Shown here one piece after another: positions 31,187 through 40,131 of a DNA stretch of 50,249 bases. Every line of letters starts with the position of its first letter. Positions within the stretch are counted from its first letter, which is position 1. This stretch comes from Alloboseaceae bacterium BT-24-1 (lineage in GTDB: Bacteria; Pseudomonadota; Alphaproteobacteria; Rhizobiales; Beijerinckiaceae): the NCBI GenBank assembly GCA_025846845.1, contig JAOYTL010000028.1, positions 1 through 50,249 on the forward strand, written 5' to 3'. The translations under genes were made by a program, and so were the position numbers. The notes under the pieces are model-generated. The model had not been told where the DNA came from. It worked only from the letters and a program-made list of their open reading frames with translations, and did not search any database.

Positions 31187-32116
31187 GTGCAGCTTCTCAA
31201 AGTCGGCTCGAAAGGTCCTGATGTCGGGCGGGTGCAACACGCGCTCAATCAGCGCATGTTGCCGCCCAACAACCGGTTTACGCAGCCACCCATGGCCAAG
31301 CTGGCTGTGGACAATGCGTTCGGCCCGAAGACCAAGGCGATGGTCTGCGAGTTTCAACGCCTCAACGGTGCCAGGGTCGATGGCGTTGTCGGGCCCGTCA
31401 CCTTGTATCTGCTCTTCCCGTACATCGCCTTCAAGGCTGCTCTTGCCGGGCAGGGACTGTTGCGGGGCACGGCGCGCGGTCGGCCTTACCTACGCAGTGC
31501 GGCCTCGACACCGCGCCTCCTTGCGCAGATGGCGCCGAGCTTTCGGCCATCCACCACTGCTGGTCTTCTGGCGATTGGCGCCGGGGACGGCGATGAGGAG
31601 CCAGAGGGTGTGGGCGTCGACGCTTCGGTCGGCCCGGGCTTCAAACGCGAGTTCCGGCCGTGGTTTCAATTGAAGGAGAGCGAACCGGAGGGGGGCAAAT
31701 CGTTCAGCACCATGACCGTCGAGGCGACCATCTTACGCAAGGTGGGGTGCGAAGTCGGTGGCGAGCTGGAGTTCAGCCGCGAGCTCGGGGCGGAAGGGGG
31801 CTCAAGCTGGATCTGGGAAGGCACCGTGTTCGGCAAGTATACCGGCGTCAAGGCCGAGACGGGGCCGCTCTCAGTCGGTCTCAGCCCAGTGGTCGAAGCG
31901 AAAATCCGCGAAGAGCTGAAGAAGGGGGCGGCGGTCGCAGTCGAGGCGGAAGCCAGCTTGCAACTGAAGAAAGATCTGCTGGAACTGTCCGTTGGCGGCA
32001 AGCTCGGCGGCCAGTGGGATGTGGATGAAGGTATCGTCCAGGGTGGGGCTGAGGTGACCGTCGGCCTGAAATTGCATTGGGAGGTCGTTCGGTTTCCGCG
32101 CAAGAAGAGCAACTAG
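31187..32116 (+). CDS. Peptidoglycan-binding-domain protein with an unassigned beta-rich C-terminus
   Basis: 309 residues from the GTG at 31187, which has AGGGGG 6 bases upstream. Residues 1-85 match PG_binding_1: KVGSKGPDVGRVQHALNQR, then DNAFGPKTKAMVCEFQRLNG and RVDGVVGPVTLYLL. No signal peptide precedes the domain, so export would need another route. Residues 90-150 are low in complexity. Residues about 165-309 form regular alternating strands (TMTVEATILRKVGCEVGGEL, then GTVFGKYTGVKAETGPLSVG and KKDLLELSVGGKLGGQWDVD), suggestive of a beta-barrel or beta-sandwich. It might be an effector-like or phage-like cell-wall protein. The role is unknown. Confidence 0.75.
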   Translation: MQLLKVGSKGPDVGRVQHALNQRMLPPNNRFTQPPMAKLAVDNAFGPKTKAMVCEFQRLNGARVDGVVGPVTLYLLFPYIAFKAALAGQGLLRGTARGRPYLRSAASTPRLLAQMAPSFRPSTTAGLLAIGAGDGDEEPEGVGVDASVGPGFKREFRPWFQLKESEPEGGKSFSTMTVEATILRKVGCEVGGELEFSRELGAEGGSSWIWEGTVFGKYTGVKAETGPLSVGLSPVVEAKIREELKKGAAVAVEAEASLQLKKDLLELSVGGKLGGQWDVDEGIVQGGAEVTVGLKLHWEVVRFPRKKSN

Positions 32117-32377
32117 CCCGCGTTCTGCGCCGCCCGGTGCCGGGTCACGCGCAAGCTTGCCGGTCCTGGCAGCCTTGGCTGGCTGCCGACCTGTGTTGGC
32201 TCATCGCTCTCCGGTTCCTGCGGACCCGCTTCCGCTGGTCGGCCTGATCCGGTCCATCACCAGGACCGATCCAGTGTGTGACGCTGGCGACAGCTTGCCT
32301 TTTGCCGTCGCCTCGCCCAAAACCCGCGGGCAGGGGTCGAGGCGCCCGCCGGGGCGTCTTCCTTTGGAGATTTGAGC

Positions 32378-33019
32378 ATGAGCAGCTTCGCCGAACTGCG
32401 GCGCGTGATGGTCGATTGCCAGTTGCGCACCTATGACGTCACCGATCGCGCCGTGCTCGCCGCGGCCGACGCGGTGCCGCGCGAGGCCTTCCTGCCGGGC
32501 GAATTGTCCCATCTCGCTTATCTCGACCGCCAGGAGCCGTTGCCGGGCACCAGCCGGGCCCTGCCGGAGCCGATGGTGAGCGCGCGCATGATCCAGATGC
32601 TGGATCTGCAGCCGGGCGAGGAAGCCCTCGAATACGGGGGTGGTTCGGGCTATGGCGCGGCACTGATGGCGGCGATGGGTGCCAAGACGACGCTGCTCGA
32701 GCCGGACGAGGCTGCATTGGCCCTGGCGCGCGCCGCCTTCGCCCAGCCGGGTGTTGCGGCTGCCGAGCTGGTCGCGAGCCTGCCGGAGCACCGGCAGTTC
32801 GATGCCGTGCTGGTCAGCGGCGCTTGTGAGGTTCAACCCGAGCCGCTGTTCCGCCATGTCCGCCAGGGCGGGCGCTTGATCGCGGTCGAGGGGCTGGGCC
32901 GTTCGGCGCGCGTCGTGCTCTATCGCAAGGCGGGCGAATCGTTTTCGGGGCGGCCGGTCTTCAATGCGGCGGCGCCGGCGCTGCGTGAATTTCTCCAGGC
33001 GAAGGTGTTCGCCCTGTGA
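32378..33019 (+). CDS. pcm: Protein-L-isoaspartate O-methyltransferase homologue
   Basis: 213 residues from the ATG at 32378 (GGAGA about 8 bases upstream). The pattern RRVMVDCQLRTYDVTDRAVL, VPREAFLPGELSHLAYLD and the SAM-binding block ALEYGGGSGYGAALMAAM follow the PCMT fold. PCMT repairs isoaspartyl residues by methyl transfer from SAM. The usual DLGTGSGY is EYGGGSGY here and the substrate motif is weakly conserved, as in the alphaproteobacterial form found next to tolC, whose activity is unproven. A hairpin just after the stop may end its transcript before tolC. Confidence 0.8.
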   Translation: MSSFAELRRVMVDCQLRTYDVTDRAVLAAADAVPREAFLPGELSHLAYLDRQEPLPGTSRALPEPMVSARMIQMLDLQPGEEALEYGGGSGYGAALMAAMGAKTTLLEPDEAALALARAAFAQPGVAAAELVASLPEHRQFDAVLVSGACEVQPEPLFRHVRQGGRLIAVEGLGRSARVVLYRKAGESFSGRPVFNAAAPALREFLQAKVFAL

Positions 33020-33026
33020 GTCGGAT

Positions 33027-33045
33027 CGCCCTTCAGGGCGGTTTT
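33027..33045 (+). terminator. Weak intrinsic terminator after pcm
   Basis: CGCCCT (33027-33032), a 2-base loop and AGGGCG (33035-33040) form a short stem followed by GTTTTC. The T-tract has only four T. It lies 8 bases after the pcm stop and about 190 bases before the tolC start. Confidence 0.55.
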
Positions 33046-33237
33046 CCCCAGAATGGGTAGTCCGTCCGTACTAATCACCGGCGGGAGTGTCGCATTTTTG
33101 CGGCAGTGCAGAAATGAAAGGCAGCCAGTTCCTCTCGCGACATTGGCGAGGCGAGCTGCAAAGCTTATGCTTTTAGACCGAGTGCCGAGGCTGGGGCGAT
33201 GCCTGGGCGTGACTAGAGTCCGCACAAGAGGCGTCCA

Positions 33238-34656
33238 GTGATCATAACGCGACCGACTTTGAAGAAGACCGCGAGCCGTCTGGTGATCGCCGGCATGCTG
33301 GGAGCCCTGGCGGGCTCGCCGGCGCTGGCGCAGACGATGGACGCGGCGCTGGCGCGCGCTTATTCCGCCAATCCGACGCTGAATGCGCAGCGCGCCGCGG
33401 TGCGCGCCACCAATGAGAACGTACCGCAGGCGCTGTCCGGCTACCGTCCGCGCGTCACGGCCTCCGCCGATATCGGCGCCAGCATCACCGACAGCGATAC
33501 CCCGTTCAATGCGCAGGGCACGGGCAGCCCGCATAACCGCAGCACCACGCGCCTCAATCCGCGCGGCGGCGGCGTCCAGGTCGATCAGAACATCTTCGAC
33601 GGCGGCAAGACCCGCAGCTCCGTCAGCCAGGCCGAATCGCAGGTGCTCGGCGCCCGCGCGACCCTGCAGAACACCGAGCAGAACGTCCTGCTCGACGCCG
33701 CCACCTCCTATATGAACGTCCTGCGCGACACGGCGATCCTGAACCTGAACCGCAACAACGTCGAGGTGCTGGAGGAGCAGCTGCGCCAGACGAAGGATCG
33801 ATTTCAGGTCGGCGAGGTGACCCGCACCGACGTCGCGCAGGCCGAGGCGCGCCTCTCGCAGGCCCAATCGCAGGCGATCCTGGCCGAATCCAACCTGAAG
33901 ACCTCGATCGCCCGCTTCCGCCAGAACATCGGCACCGAGCCGAGGCAGCTCGCGCCCGGCCGGCCGGTCGAGAACCTGCTGCCGAAATCCCTGCCGGCGG
34001 CGCTCAACGCCGCGTTGACGGCGCATCCGGCCATCATCGCGGCGCTGCACGGCGTCGATGCGGCGGAGCTGCAGGTCAAGGTCACCGAGGCGGATCTCTA
34101 TCCGGTGCTCGGCGTGCGCGGCACCGTCCAGCAGCGCTACGACAACCAGTTCTTCGGCGACAACCGCACCTCGGCCAGCGCGGTCGCGACCCTGACGATC
34201 CCGCTCTATGAGGGCGGGCAAGTCTACTCGCGCACGCGGCAGGCCAAGGAGACGGCAGGTCAACGCCGGATCGAGGTCGACACCTCGCGCGACACCGTAC
34301 GCGCGGCGGTGGTGTCCGCCTGGGGCGGGCACGAGGCCGCCAAGGCCCAGATCACGGCGGCGCAGGCCCAGGTCCAGGCCGCCGAGACGGCGCTCGCCGG
34401 CGTGCGCGAAGAGGCCAAGGTCGGCCAGCGCACCACCCTCGACGTGCTCAATGCCCAGCAGGAACTGGTGATCGCCCGTTCGACGCTTGTGACGGCGCAG
34501 CGCGACCGCGTCGTCGCGTCCTATGCGGTGCTGTCGGCGACGGGGCGGCTGTCGTCCGATACCCTGAAGCTCAAGGCCGAGCGCTACGACGCCCGCAAGC
34601 ACTATGATCAGGTCAAGGGCCTGCTCTGGGGCACGCAGACGCCGGACGGGCGCTGA
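33238..34656 (+). CDS. tolC: TolC-family outer-membrane efflux channel
   Basis: 472 residues from the GTG at 33238, with AAGAGGC 6 bases upstream. The signal peptide ends in SPALAQ near residue 31. Two OEP repeats follow, typical of TolC: AYSANPTLNAQRAAVRATNE and QVDQNIFDGGKTRSSVSQAE, then the second repeat with AALHGVDAAELQVKVTEADL, TIPLYEGGQVYSRTRQAKET and TTLDVLNAQQELV. As trimers these proteins make a periplasm-spanning beta-barrel/alpha-barrel channel for type I secretion and drug pumps. It lies between pcm and popZ as in related genomes. Confidence 0.92.
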   Translation: MIITRPTLKKTASRLVIAGMLGALAGSPALAQTMDAALARAYSANPTLNAQRAAVRATNENVPQALSGYRPRVTASADIGASITDSDTPFNAQGTGSPHNRSTTRLNPRGGGVQVDQNIFDGGKTRSSVSQAESQVLGARATLQNTEQNVLLDAATSYMNVLRDTAILNLNRNNVEVLEEQLRQTKDRFQVGEVTRTDVAQAEARLSQAQSQAILAESNLKTSIARFRQNIGTEPRQLAPGRPVENLLPKSLPAALNAALTAHPAIIAALHGVDAAELQVKVTEADLYPVLGVRGTVQQRYDNQFFGDNRTSASAVATLTIPLYEGGQVYSRTRQAKETAGQRRIEVDTSRDTVRAAVVSAWGGHEAAKAQITAAQAQVQAAETALAGVREEAKVGQRTTLDVLNAQQELVIARSTLVTAQRDRVVASYAVLSATGRLSSDTLKLKAERYDARKHYDQVKGLLWGTQTPDGR

Positions 34657-34729
34657 CGCGCGCCGATCGGGTCGCTACGCAACCTGATCGGATCACGCGT
34701 TCTCTTTCAATAATTTGGAGACGAATTCA

Positions 34730-34756
34730 CCGATCAGGCTGAATCAACCTGATCGG
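34730..34756. repeat. Type D hairpin behind tolC
   Basis: CCGATCAGG (34730-34738) and CCTGATCGG (34748-34756) are perfect 9-bp arms around CTGAATCAA. A single arm AACCTGATCGGATC also occurs at 34681-34694. The related hairpin 35515-35543 lies behind popZ. Confidence 0.8.
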
Positions 34757-34915
34757 ATCCGGCTCCAGCGCGTGCCGACGCAGCAGCGCAACACTCGGGA
34801 TTTCTCCTGTGGGCGGCCGCAAGGCCGCCTTGCCTGCTGGTTTCTCGGTGAAATACTCATGAGTGGGGCGCGCTGATTCCATGGGCGTCCCTTGAGTCGA
34901 GTGACCGGAATCAGC

Positions 34916-35500
34916 ATGAGCGCGCAGCCCAAGGCCAGCGAACCCTCGATGGAGGAGATTCTCGCCTCCATCCGGCGGATCATCGCCGATGACGAGAAGC
35001 CTGCTGCCCCGGAGCCGGAGCCTACGCCGGAGCCGGTTGCGCTCGCCCCGCAGCCCGAACCGGAGCCAGAGCCAGAGCCGATCGAGGACGACGTGCTCGA
35101 TCTCGGCGCCGAGGCCGAACGCATCGAGGAGGAGCCGGCTGCGCCCGTCGAGGCATCGGCGGATGATGTCGACTTCGTCGAGCCGCAAGCTGCGGTACAA
35201 CCGGAGCCCGAGCCCGAGCCGCCGCAGCCTGTGGCCTTCGTGCCGCCTCCGGCTCAGCCGCAACCTGCACCGATGGACATGGCGGCGCTGATTTCCGACC
35301 AGGCCGGCGCCGCTGTGCACAGCGCATTCGGCGCGCTCGCCAACACCGTGCTCAGCAACAATGCGCGCACGCTCGAAGACCTGGTCAAGGACATGCTCAA
35401 GCCGATGCTCAAGACCTGGCTCGACGACAATCTGCCGACCATGGTCGAACGGCTGGTGCGGGCCGAGATCGAGCGCGTCGCCCGCGGCGGGCGACGCTGA
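34916..35500 (+). CDS. popZ: Polar organizing protein PopZ (DUF2497)
   Basis: 194 residues from the ATG at 34916. The architecture is that of PopZ: a short N-terminal helix EPSMEEILASIRRIIADDEK (residues about 9-28), a long acidic Pro/Glu-rich disordered linker with PEPEPEPEP tracts (about 29-120), and a C-terminal oligomerisation part TLEDLVKDMLKPMLKTWLDD followed by LPTMVERLVRAEIERVARGG. PopZ forms a polar condensate that captures centromere-bound ParB and cell-cycle proteins in Caulobacter; in Rhizobiales it marks the new or growing pole. Position before valS matches other alphaproteobacteria. It probably shares the tolC promoter region only in part, since a type D hairpin separates the two. 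Confidence 0.92.
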   Translation: MSAQPKASEPSMEEILASIRRIIADDEKPAAPEPEPTPEPVALAPQPEPEPEPEPIEDDVLDLGAEAERIEEEPAAPVEASADDVDFVEPQAAVQPEPEPEPPQPVAFVPPPAQPQPAPMDMAALISDQAGAAVHSAFGALANTVLSNNARTLEDLVKDMLKPMLKTWLDDNLPTMVERLVRAEIERVARGGRR

Positions 35501-35514
35501 GGTCAGGAGCCAGA

Positions 35515-35543
35515 TCCGATCAGACTGGATCAAGCTGATCGGA
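35515..35543. repeat. Type D hairpin behind popZ
   Basis: TCCGATCAG (35515-35523) and CTGATCGGA (35535-35543) are perfect 9-bp arms with an 11-base loop. It starts 15 bases after the popZ stop, where a transcript end would be expected, though no T-tract follows. It shares the arm sequence with the hairpin behind tolC. Confidence 0.8.
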
Positions 35544-35550
35544 ACGAGCT

Positions 35551-35766
35551 CTAGCGGCGCCGTCGCCGAGCTTGCGTCCGGGTTTGCCTGAACGCGCCGC
35601 CTTCGTTGAGGCTCTGGATCGCATAGCCGGCGAGCGCCATCAACGCGGTCTGCGGCCCGAGGCGCGAGACCAGAAGCTGCATGCCGAGCGACAAGGGCCG
35701 GGGATAGCGGCCGGAAGCCGCTTCCGAGGCGACCCAGGCGCCGACGAGGTGGACGAGAAGTCTCAT
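35551..35766 (-). CDS. 71-residue hypothetical protein
   Basis: The start at ATG 35766 has GGGAGAGAG about 4 bases upstream. The protein has an amphipathic or weakly hydrophobic start (MRLLVHLVGAWVASEAASGR), a central segment PLSLGMQLLVSRLGPQTALM and a very basic tail (QTRTQARRRRR). It is probably membrane-associated or nucleic-acid-binding; no domain is recognised. It follows the PPOX-type gene by 16 bp and may share its transcript. Confidence 0.62.
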   Translation of the reverse strand: MRLLVHLVGAWVASEAASGRYPRPLSLGMQLLVSRLGPQTALMALAGYAIQSLNEGGAFRQTRTQARRRRR

Positions 35767-35782
35767 CGTCTCTCTCCCGGTT

Positions 35783-36268
35783 TCAGAGCAGGACTTTGCG
35801 GTTGCTGCCGAGGTCCGGCCGCGAACCGGTAATGGCCGCGGCAGCCATCTTGACCGAAGTCACGATCTTGCCGGGGCTGTCCCAGAACTCGGCCAAGGCG
35901 GGGCGCACCTTGAGAATCCGGATGTTCGGATCGTCCTTGCTGTCCCAGAAGGCGCGCGCTGCCGTCGACCACAGCTCGGCAACCCGGTTACGGTCGTCAA
36001 GCAGATTGGCCGTGCCGGTGACCGAGACATATTTGTAAGAGCCGTTGTCGGCGAAGCAGAGGCAGACATTCTCGTTGATCTCGATCTCGTCGTCCTTGTG
36101 ATTGCGCAGATCGGTCAGAAAGTAGATCGCATCCTCGTCGCGGCGGGCATGAGCGCTCATTGGGCGGGCGCGAAGCTGGTCGTCATTGCCGTCATGGCTG
36201 ACGAGCATGCACAGGCCGATCTCCTCGATCAGCTCCCAGGTCCTGTCCTGGTCGGTCTTGTGGGTCAT
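35783..36268 (-). CDS. Pyridoxamine-5'-phosphate-oxidase-like flavin protein (general stress protein type)
   Basis: 161 residues from the ATG at 36268, with AAAGGAG 6 bases upstream. The split-barrel flavin fold is visible in IGLCMLVSHDGNDDQLRARP, MSAHARRDEDAIYFLTD, then NVCLCFADNGSYKYVSVTGT and AEFWDSPGKIVTSVK. This is the general stress protein 26 (YzzA/Bcr-like) group, which binds FMN or a related cofactor; the physiological reaction is unproven. The divergent neighbour is dps, another stress protein, and the 121-bp gap between them may hold a shared stress promoter. It is followed by the small basic gene. Confidence 0.83.
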   Translation of the reverse strand: MTHKTDQDRTWELIEEIGLCMLVSHDGNDDQLRARPMSAHARRDEDAIYFLTDLRNHKDDEIEINENVCLCFADNGSYKYVSVTGTANLLDDRNRVAELWSTAARAFWDSKDDPNIRILKVRPALAEFWDSPGKIVTSVKMAAAAITGSRPDLGSNRKVLL

Positions 36269-36389
36269 CGCTCGGCTCCTTTGTGATCTCCACCCAACCG
36301 CCGAAGCGTGGCCGAGGTTCCGTTTCCGCCGGTCGCCGAATTGCCCACATTGTTGATATGGTCGCCTTTCACGAGGCGCGAGGTTCCCC

Positions 36390-36869
36390 ATGGCCAAGCT
36401 CAAGTCCCGCAACGACCTGAAATCCAACACCAAGACGGCAATGATCGAATTGCTCAACGCCCGGCTGGCCGACGGTATCGATCTCGCGCTCATCACCAAG
36501 CAGGCGCACTGGAACCTGAAAGGCCCCGGTTTCATCGGCATCCACGAGATGCTCGACGGCTTCCGCGGCCAGCTCGACATCCATGTCGACACGGTGGCGG
36601 AGCGGGCGGTGCAGCTCGGCGGCATTGCGCTGGGGACGACGCAGATCGTTGCCGGCGCGAGCAAGATCAAATCCTATCCGACCGACATCATCGCGGTGAA
36701 GGATCATCTCGCCGAACTGATCGAGCGCTATGCCGAGACCGCCAAATCGGTTCGGGCGGCGATCGACGCTGCCGACGAGGCGGGCGACGCCGACACGGCC
36801 GACATCTTCACCGCCTATTCGCGGGCGCTCGACAAGGCGCTGTGGTTCCTCGAATCCAGCGCGGCCTGA
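36390..36869 (+). CDS. dps: Dps, DNA-protecting ferritin-like protein
   Basis: 159 residues. Dps signature blocks: ITKQAHWNLKGPGFIGIHEM, LDGFRGQLDIHVDTVAERAV and QLGGIALGT, with the inter-subunit ferroxidase His/Asp/Glu (H of AHWN, D and E of the second helix). Dps dodecamers oxidise Fe(II) with hydrogen peroxide, store iron and coat DNA during stress. The N-terminus is Lys-rich (KLKSRNDLKSNTK), suiting DNA binding. The start at ATG 36390 is clear. It is transcribed alone, divergent from the PPOX-like stress gene. Confidence 0.93.
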   Translation: MAKLKSRNDLKSNTKTAMIELLNARLADGIDLALITKQAHWNLKGPGFIGIHEMLDGFRGQLDIHVDTVAERAVQLGGIALGTTQIVAGASKIKSYPTDIIAVKDHLAELIERYAETAKSVRAAIDAADEAGDADTADIFTAYSRALDKALWFLESSAA

Positions 36870-37143
36870 GAGCGCTTGCGAATTCTACTGGCGCGGCCGG
36901 CTGAAACGGCCGTCTGCGCGTCCGGTGCTCACGGACATTAGTCCGCTCCGCTCCGGTTCTCGACAGCCGCGCCATCCGTCACGCGTCAGCGAATTCTCAA
37001 GCACTCTCAGCAAGGCGGGGCGGCCCTTGCGTCGAAGCCGTTGACGCGGGGCCGTTGCATGCGCTCTTAAGGCCGCAGACCTTTTGGCTTTCGTTTTCGC
37101 GGCCGGGGCAGGCTCCCCGGCCGTTTGGCGTTCGAGCAGAGCG

Positions 37144-39966
37144 ATGATGGACAAGACATTCGAGCCGGCCTCCGTCGAGGCGCGCATCAACAAGGCCTGG
37201 GAGGAGGCGGATGCCTTCAAGGCGGGGCGCGGGGCGGCGCCCGGCGCCGAGCCCTATTGCATCGTGATCCCGCCGCCGAACGTCACCGGCTCGCTCCATA
37301 TGGGCCATGCGCTCAACAACACGCTGCAGGATCTGCTCTGCCGCTTCGAGCGCCTGCGCGGCAAGGACGTGCTCTGGCAGCCCGGCACCGACCATGCCGG
37401 TATCGCAACGCAGATGGTGGTCGAGCGCAAGCTTGCGGCCGAGAACAAGACCGATCGCCGGACGATGGGCCGCGAGGCCTTTCTGGCCGAGGTCTGGAAG
37501 TGGAAGGAGGAGTCGGGCGGGACAATCGTCAACCAGCTCAAGCGCCTCGGCGCCTCCTGCGACTGGTCGCGCGAGCGCTTCACCATGGACGAGGGCCTGT
37601 CGGCCGCCGTCCTCAAGGTCTTCGTCGGCCTGCACAAGCAGGGGCTGATCTACCGCGCCAAGCGGCTGGTGAACTGGGATCCGAAGTTCCAGACCGCGAT
37701 CTCCGACATCGAGGTGCTCCAGCTCGAGAAGACCGGCTCGTTCAAATGGCAGCGTGGCGGCGAGGAGGCGTTCGACGCCAACAAGCTCGAGAAGGTGCTC
37801 GCCAAGGACCCGAACGGGCACCTCTATTATTTCGACTATCCGATCGAGGGGGCTGCCTATGATCCGGAGAATCCCCAAACCTACATCACCGTCGCGACGA
37901 CCCGGCCGGAGACGATGCTGGGCGATACCGGCGTCGCGGTGCATCCCGAGAACCACAAGCTCAAGGGGCTGATCGGCAAGAACGCCGTCCTGCCGCTGGT
38001 CGGCCGCGTCATCCCGATCTTCGGCGACGACTATGCCGATCCGGAGAAGGGCACCGGCGCGGTCAAGATCACCCCGGCGCACGACTTCAATGACTTCGAT
38101 GTCGGCAAACGCCACGGGCTCAGCGTCATCAATGTGTTGGACAGCGAGGCCAAGATTTCCCTTGGGGATATCGCGGCGTCCATCACAGACCACCGGTCTC
38201 CGACATTGCTTTTGGACGGCATGGACCGGTTTGTTGCCCGACGGCTTATCGTTTCCTGGATGGCGGCGCGCGGCCTGCTGCGCAAGGTCGAGCCGAACAC
38301 CCACACCGTGCCGCATGGCGACCGCTCGGACGTGGTGATCGAGCCCTGGCTGACCGACCAATGGTATGTCGACGTCCAGCCACTGGCGCAGCGCGCGCTC
38401 GCGGCGGTCAAGGACGGCAAGACCAGGATCATCCCGGAAAGCTGGACCAAGACCTACAACGACTGGCTCGAGAACATCGAGCCCTGGTGCGTCTCGCGCC
38501 AGCTCTGGTGGGGGCACCAGATCCCGGCCTGGTACGGGCCGGATGGGGAATGCTTCGTCGCTGAATCGGAAGCGGGCGCGCAGGCGCTGGCGCTTGGCCA
38601 CTATGGCGGGCCGGTCGAACTCAGGCGCGACGACGACGTGCTCGACACCTGGTTCTCGTCCGCGCTGTGGCCGTTCTCGACGCTGGGCTGGCCGGAGGAG
38701 ACGGCCGAGCTCAAGCGCTACTACCCGACCGCGACCTTGGTCACCGGCTTCGACATCATCTTCTTCTGGGTCGCCCGGATGATGATGATGGGCCTCAACT
38801 TCATGGACGAGGTGCCGTTCCGCGACGTCTATCTCCACGCGATGGTTCGCGACGAGAAGGGCGCGAAGATGTCGAAGTCGAAAGGCAACGTCATCGATCC
38901 GCTCGTGCTCATCGACACCTATGGCGCGGATGCGCTGCGCTTCACCTTCGCGGCGATGGCGGCGCAGGGGCGGGACATCAAGCTCGCGACCTCGCGCGTC
39001 GAGGGCTATCGCAACTTCGCGACCAAGATCTGGAACGCAGCCCGCTTCGCCGAGATCAATGGCTGCCTGCGGGCGGAAGGGTTCGATCCGGCGGCGGTCA
39101 AGCTGCCGCTCAACCGCTGGATCCTCTCCGAGGCGGCGCGCACCGCCGAGACGGTCGCCGCCGGCATCGAGAGCTTCAAGTTCAACGAGGCGGCGGATTC
39201 AGCCTATCGCTTCGTCTGGGGCCAGTTCTGCGACTGGTACCTCGAACTGTCGAAGCCGGTGCTGCAGGCCGAGGAGCTGGACGCGGCCGGCACCGCGGCG
39301 CGGGCGGAGACGCAGGCGACGGTGGCGCATGTCATCGACCTGATCTGCCAGTTGCTGCATCCGTTCATGCCGTTCCTGACCGAGGAGCTCTGGGCGCAGA
39401 AGGCCAATGCCGGCGCGGCACGCATTGTGCCGGCCGGGGAGGCGGGCCTCGTCTGCCTCACCCGCTGGCCGGAGCTGTCCGCGCTGGTCGACGAAACGGC
39501 AGAGGCCGAGATCGGCTTCGTCGTCGATCTCATCTCCGACATCCGCTCGATCCGCTCGGAGACCAATGTGCCGGGCGGAACGCAGGTGCCGCTGGTGCTG
39601 GTCAAGGCGAGTGCGGCGACCAGGGCCGCAGTCGAGGCCTGGGCGCCGATGATCGAGCGGCTGGCGCGGCTCTCCGCGATCGAGTTCGCCGGGGAGGCGC
39701 CGGCTCAGTCGGCGCAGATCATCGTGCGCGGCGAGGTTGCGGCGTTGCCGCTTGCCGGGATCATCGATCTCGATGCCGAGCGGGCCCGCCTCAACAAGGA
39801 GCTCGCCAAGCTCGACCAGGACATCGTCGCGGTCGAGCGCAAGCTCGGCAATCCCGACTTCATGGCGCGCGCGCCGGAGGAGATCGTCGAGGAGAATCGC
39901 GAGCGCAAGGCGGCGGCCGAAGCTCGCAAGCTGAAGATCAGGGAGGCGCTGGAGCGGCTCGCATGA
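37144..39966 (+). CDS. valS: Valyl-tRNA synthetase
   Basis: 940 residues. Class I motifs HMGH (52-55, in NVTGSLHMGHALNN) and KMSKS (575-579) are present. The editing domain, anticodon-binding domain and C-terminal coiled-coil (LNKELAKLDQDIVAVERKLG) follow in the expected order. It charges tRNA-Val and hydrolyses mischarged Thr-tRNA-Val. The start could be ATG 37144 or 37147. One stretch, about 38130-38270 (residues 330-375), uses codons unlike the rest of the gene (CTT, TTG, TTT, GTT) while staying in frame. The neighbourhood with popZ is conserved in alphaproteobacteria. Confidence 0.95.
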   Translation: MMDKTFEPASVEARINKAWEEADAFKAGRGAAPGAEPYCIVIPPPNVTGSLHMGHALNNTLQDLLCRFERLRGKDVLWQPGTDHAGIATQMVVERKLAAENKTDRRTMGREAFLAEVWKWKEESGGTIVNQLKRLGASCDWSRERFTMDEGLSAAVLKVFVGLHKQGLIYRAKRLVNWDPKFQTAISDIEVLQLEKTGSFKWQRGGEEAFDANKLEKVLAKDPNGHLYYFDYPIEGAAYDPENPQTYITVATTRPETMLGDTGVAVHPENHKLKGLIGKNAVLPLVGRVIPIFGDDYADPEKGTGAVKITPAHDFNDFDVGKRHGLSVINVLDSEAKISLGDIAASITDHRSPTLLLDGMDRFVARRLIVSWMAARGLLRKVEPNTHTVPHGDRSDVVIEPWLTDQWYVDVQPLAQRALAAVKDGKTRIIPESWTKTYNDWLENIEPWCVSRQLWWGHQIPAWYGPDGECFVAESEAGAQALALGHYGGPVELRRDDDVLDTWFSSALWPFSTLGWPEETAELKRYYPTATLVTGFDIIFFWVARMMMMGLNFMDEVPFRDVYLHAMVRDEKGAKMSKSKGNVIDPLVLIDTYGADALRFTFAAMAAQGRDIKLATSRVEGYRNFATKIWNAARFAEINGCLRAEGFDPAAVKLPLNRWILSEAARTAETVAAGIESFKFNEAADSAYRFVWGQFCDWYLELSKPVLQAEELDAAGTAARAETQATVAHVIDLICQLLHPFMPFLTEELWAQKANAGAARIVPAGEAGLVCLTRWPELSALVDETAEAEIGFVVDLISDIRSIRSETNVPGGTQVPLVLVKASAATRAAVEAWAPMIERLARLSAIEFAGEAPAQSAQIIVRGEVAALPLAGIIDLDAERARLNKELAKLDQDIVAVERKLGNPDFMARAPEEIVEENRERKAAAEARKLKIREALERLA

Positions 39967-40131
39967 GCCGCTCCCGCAATCTCGTCACGAAAGCGTCGCG
40001 CTGTTGACGCCCATCTGCGCAATTGACTCTAGCCCAAGAGATAACTGGCCTGACGGTGCCAGATAGATTAATGCATGGGACGCAGGGCAGCCCTGCAACC
40101 GGCGCGAGAACCCAGGAACGGTTTCCCCTAC

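Noticed and set aside
36870..37143. Riboswitch or T-box before valS
   Set aside because: I found only short GC-rich hairpins and no T-box conserved sequence; alphaproteobacteria normally lack T-boxes.
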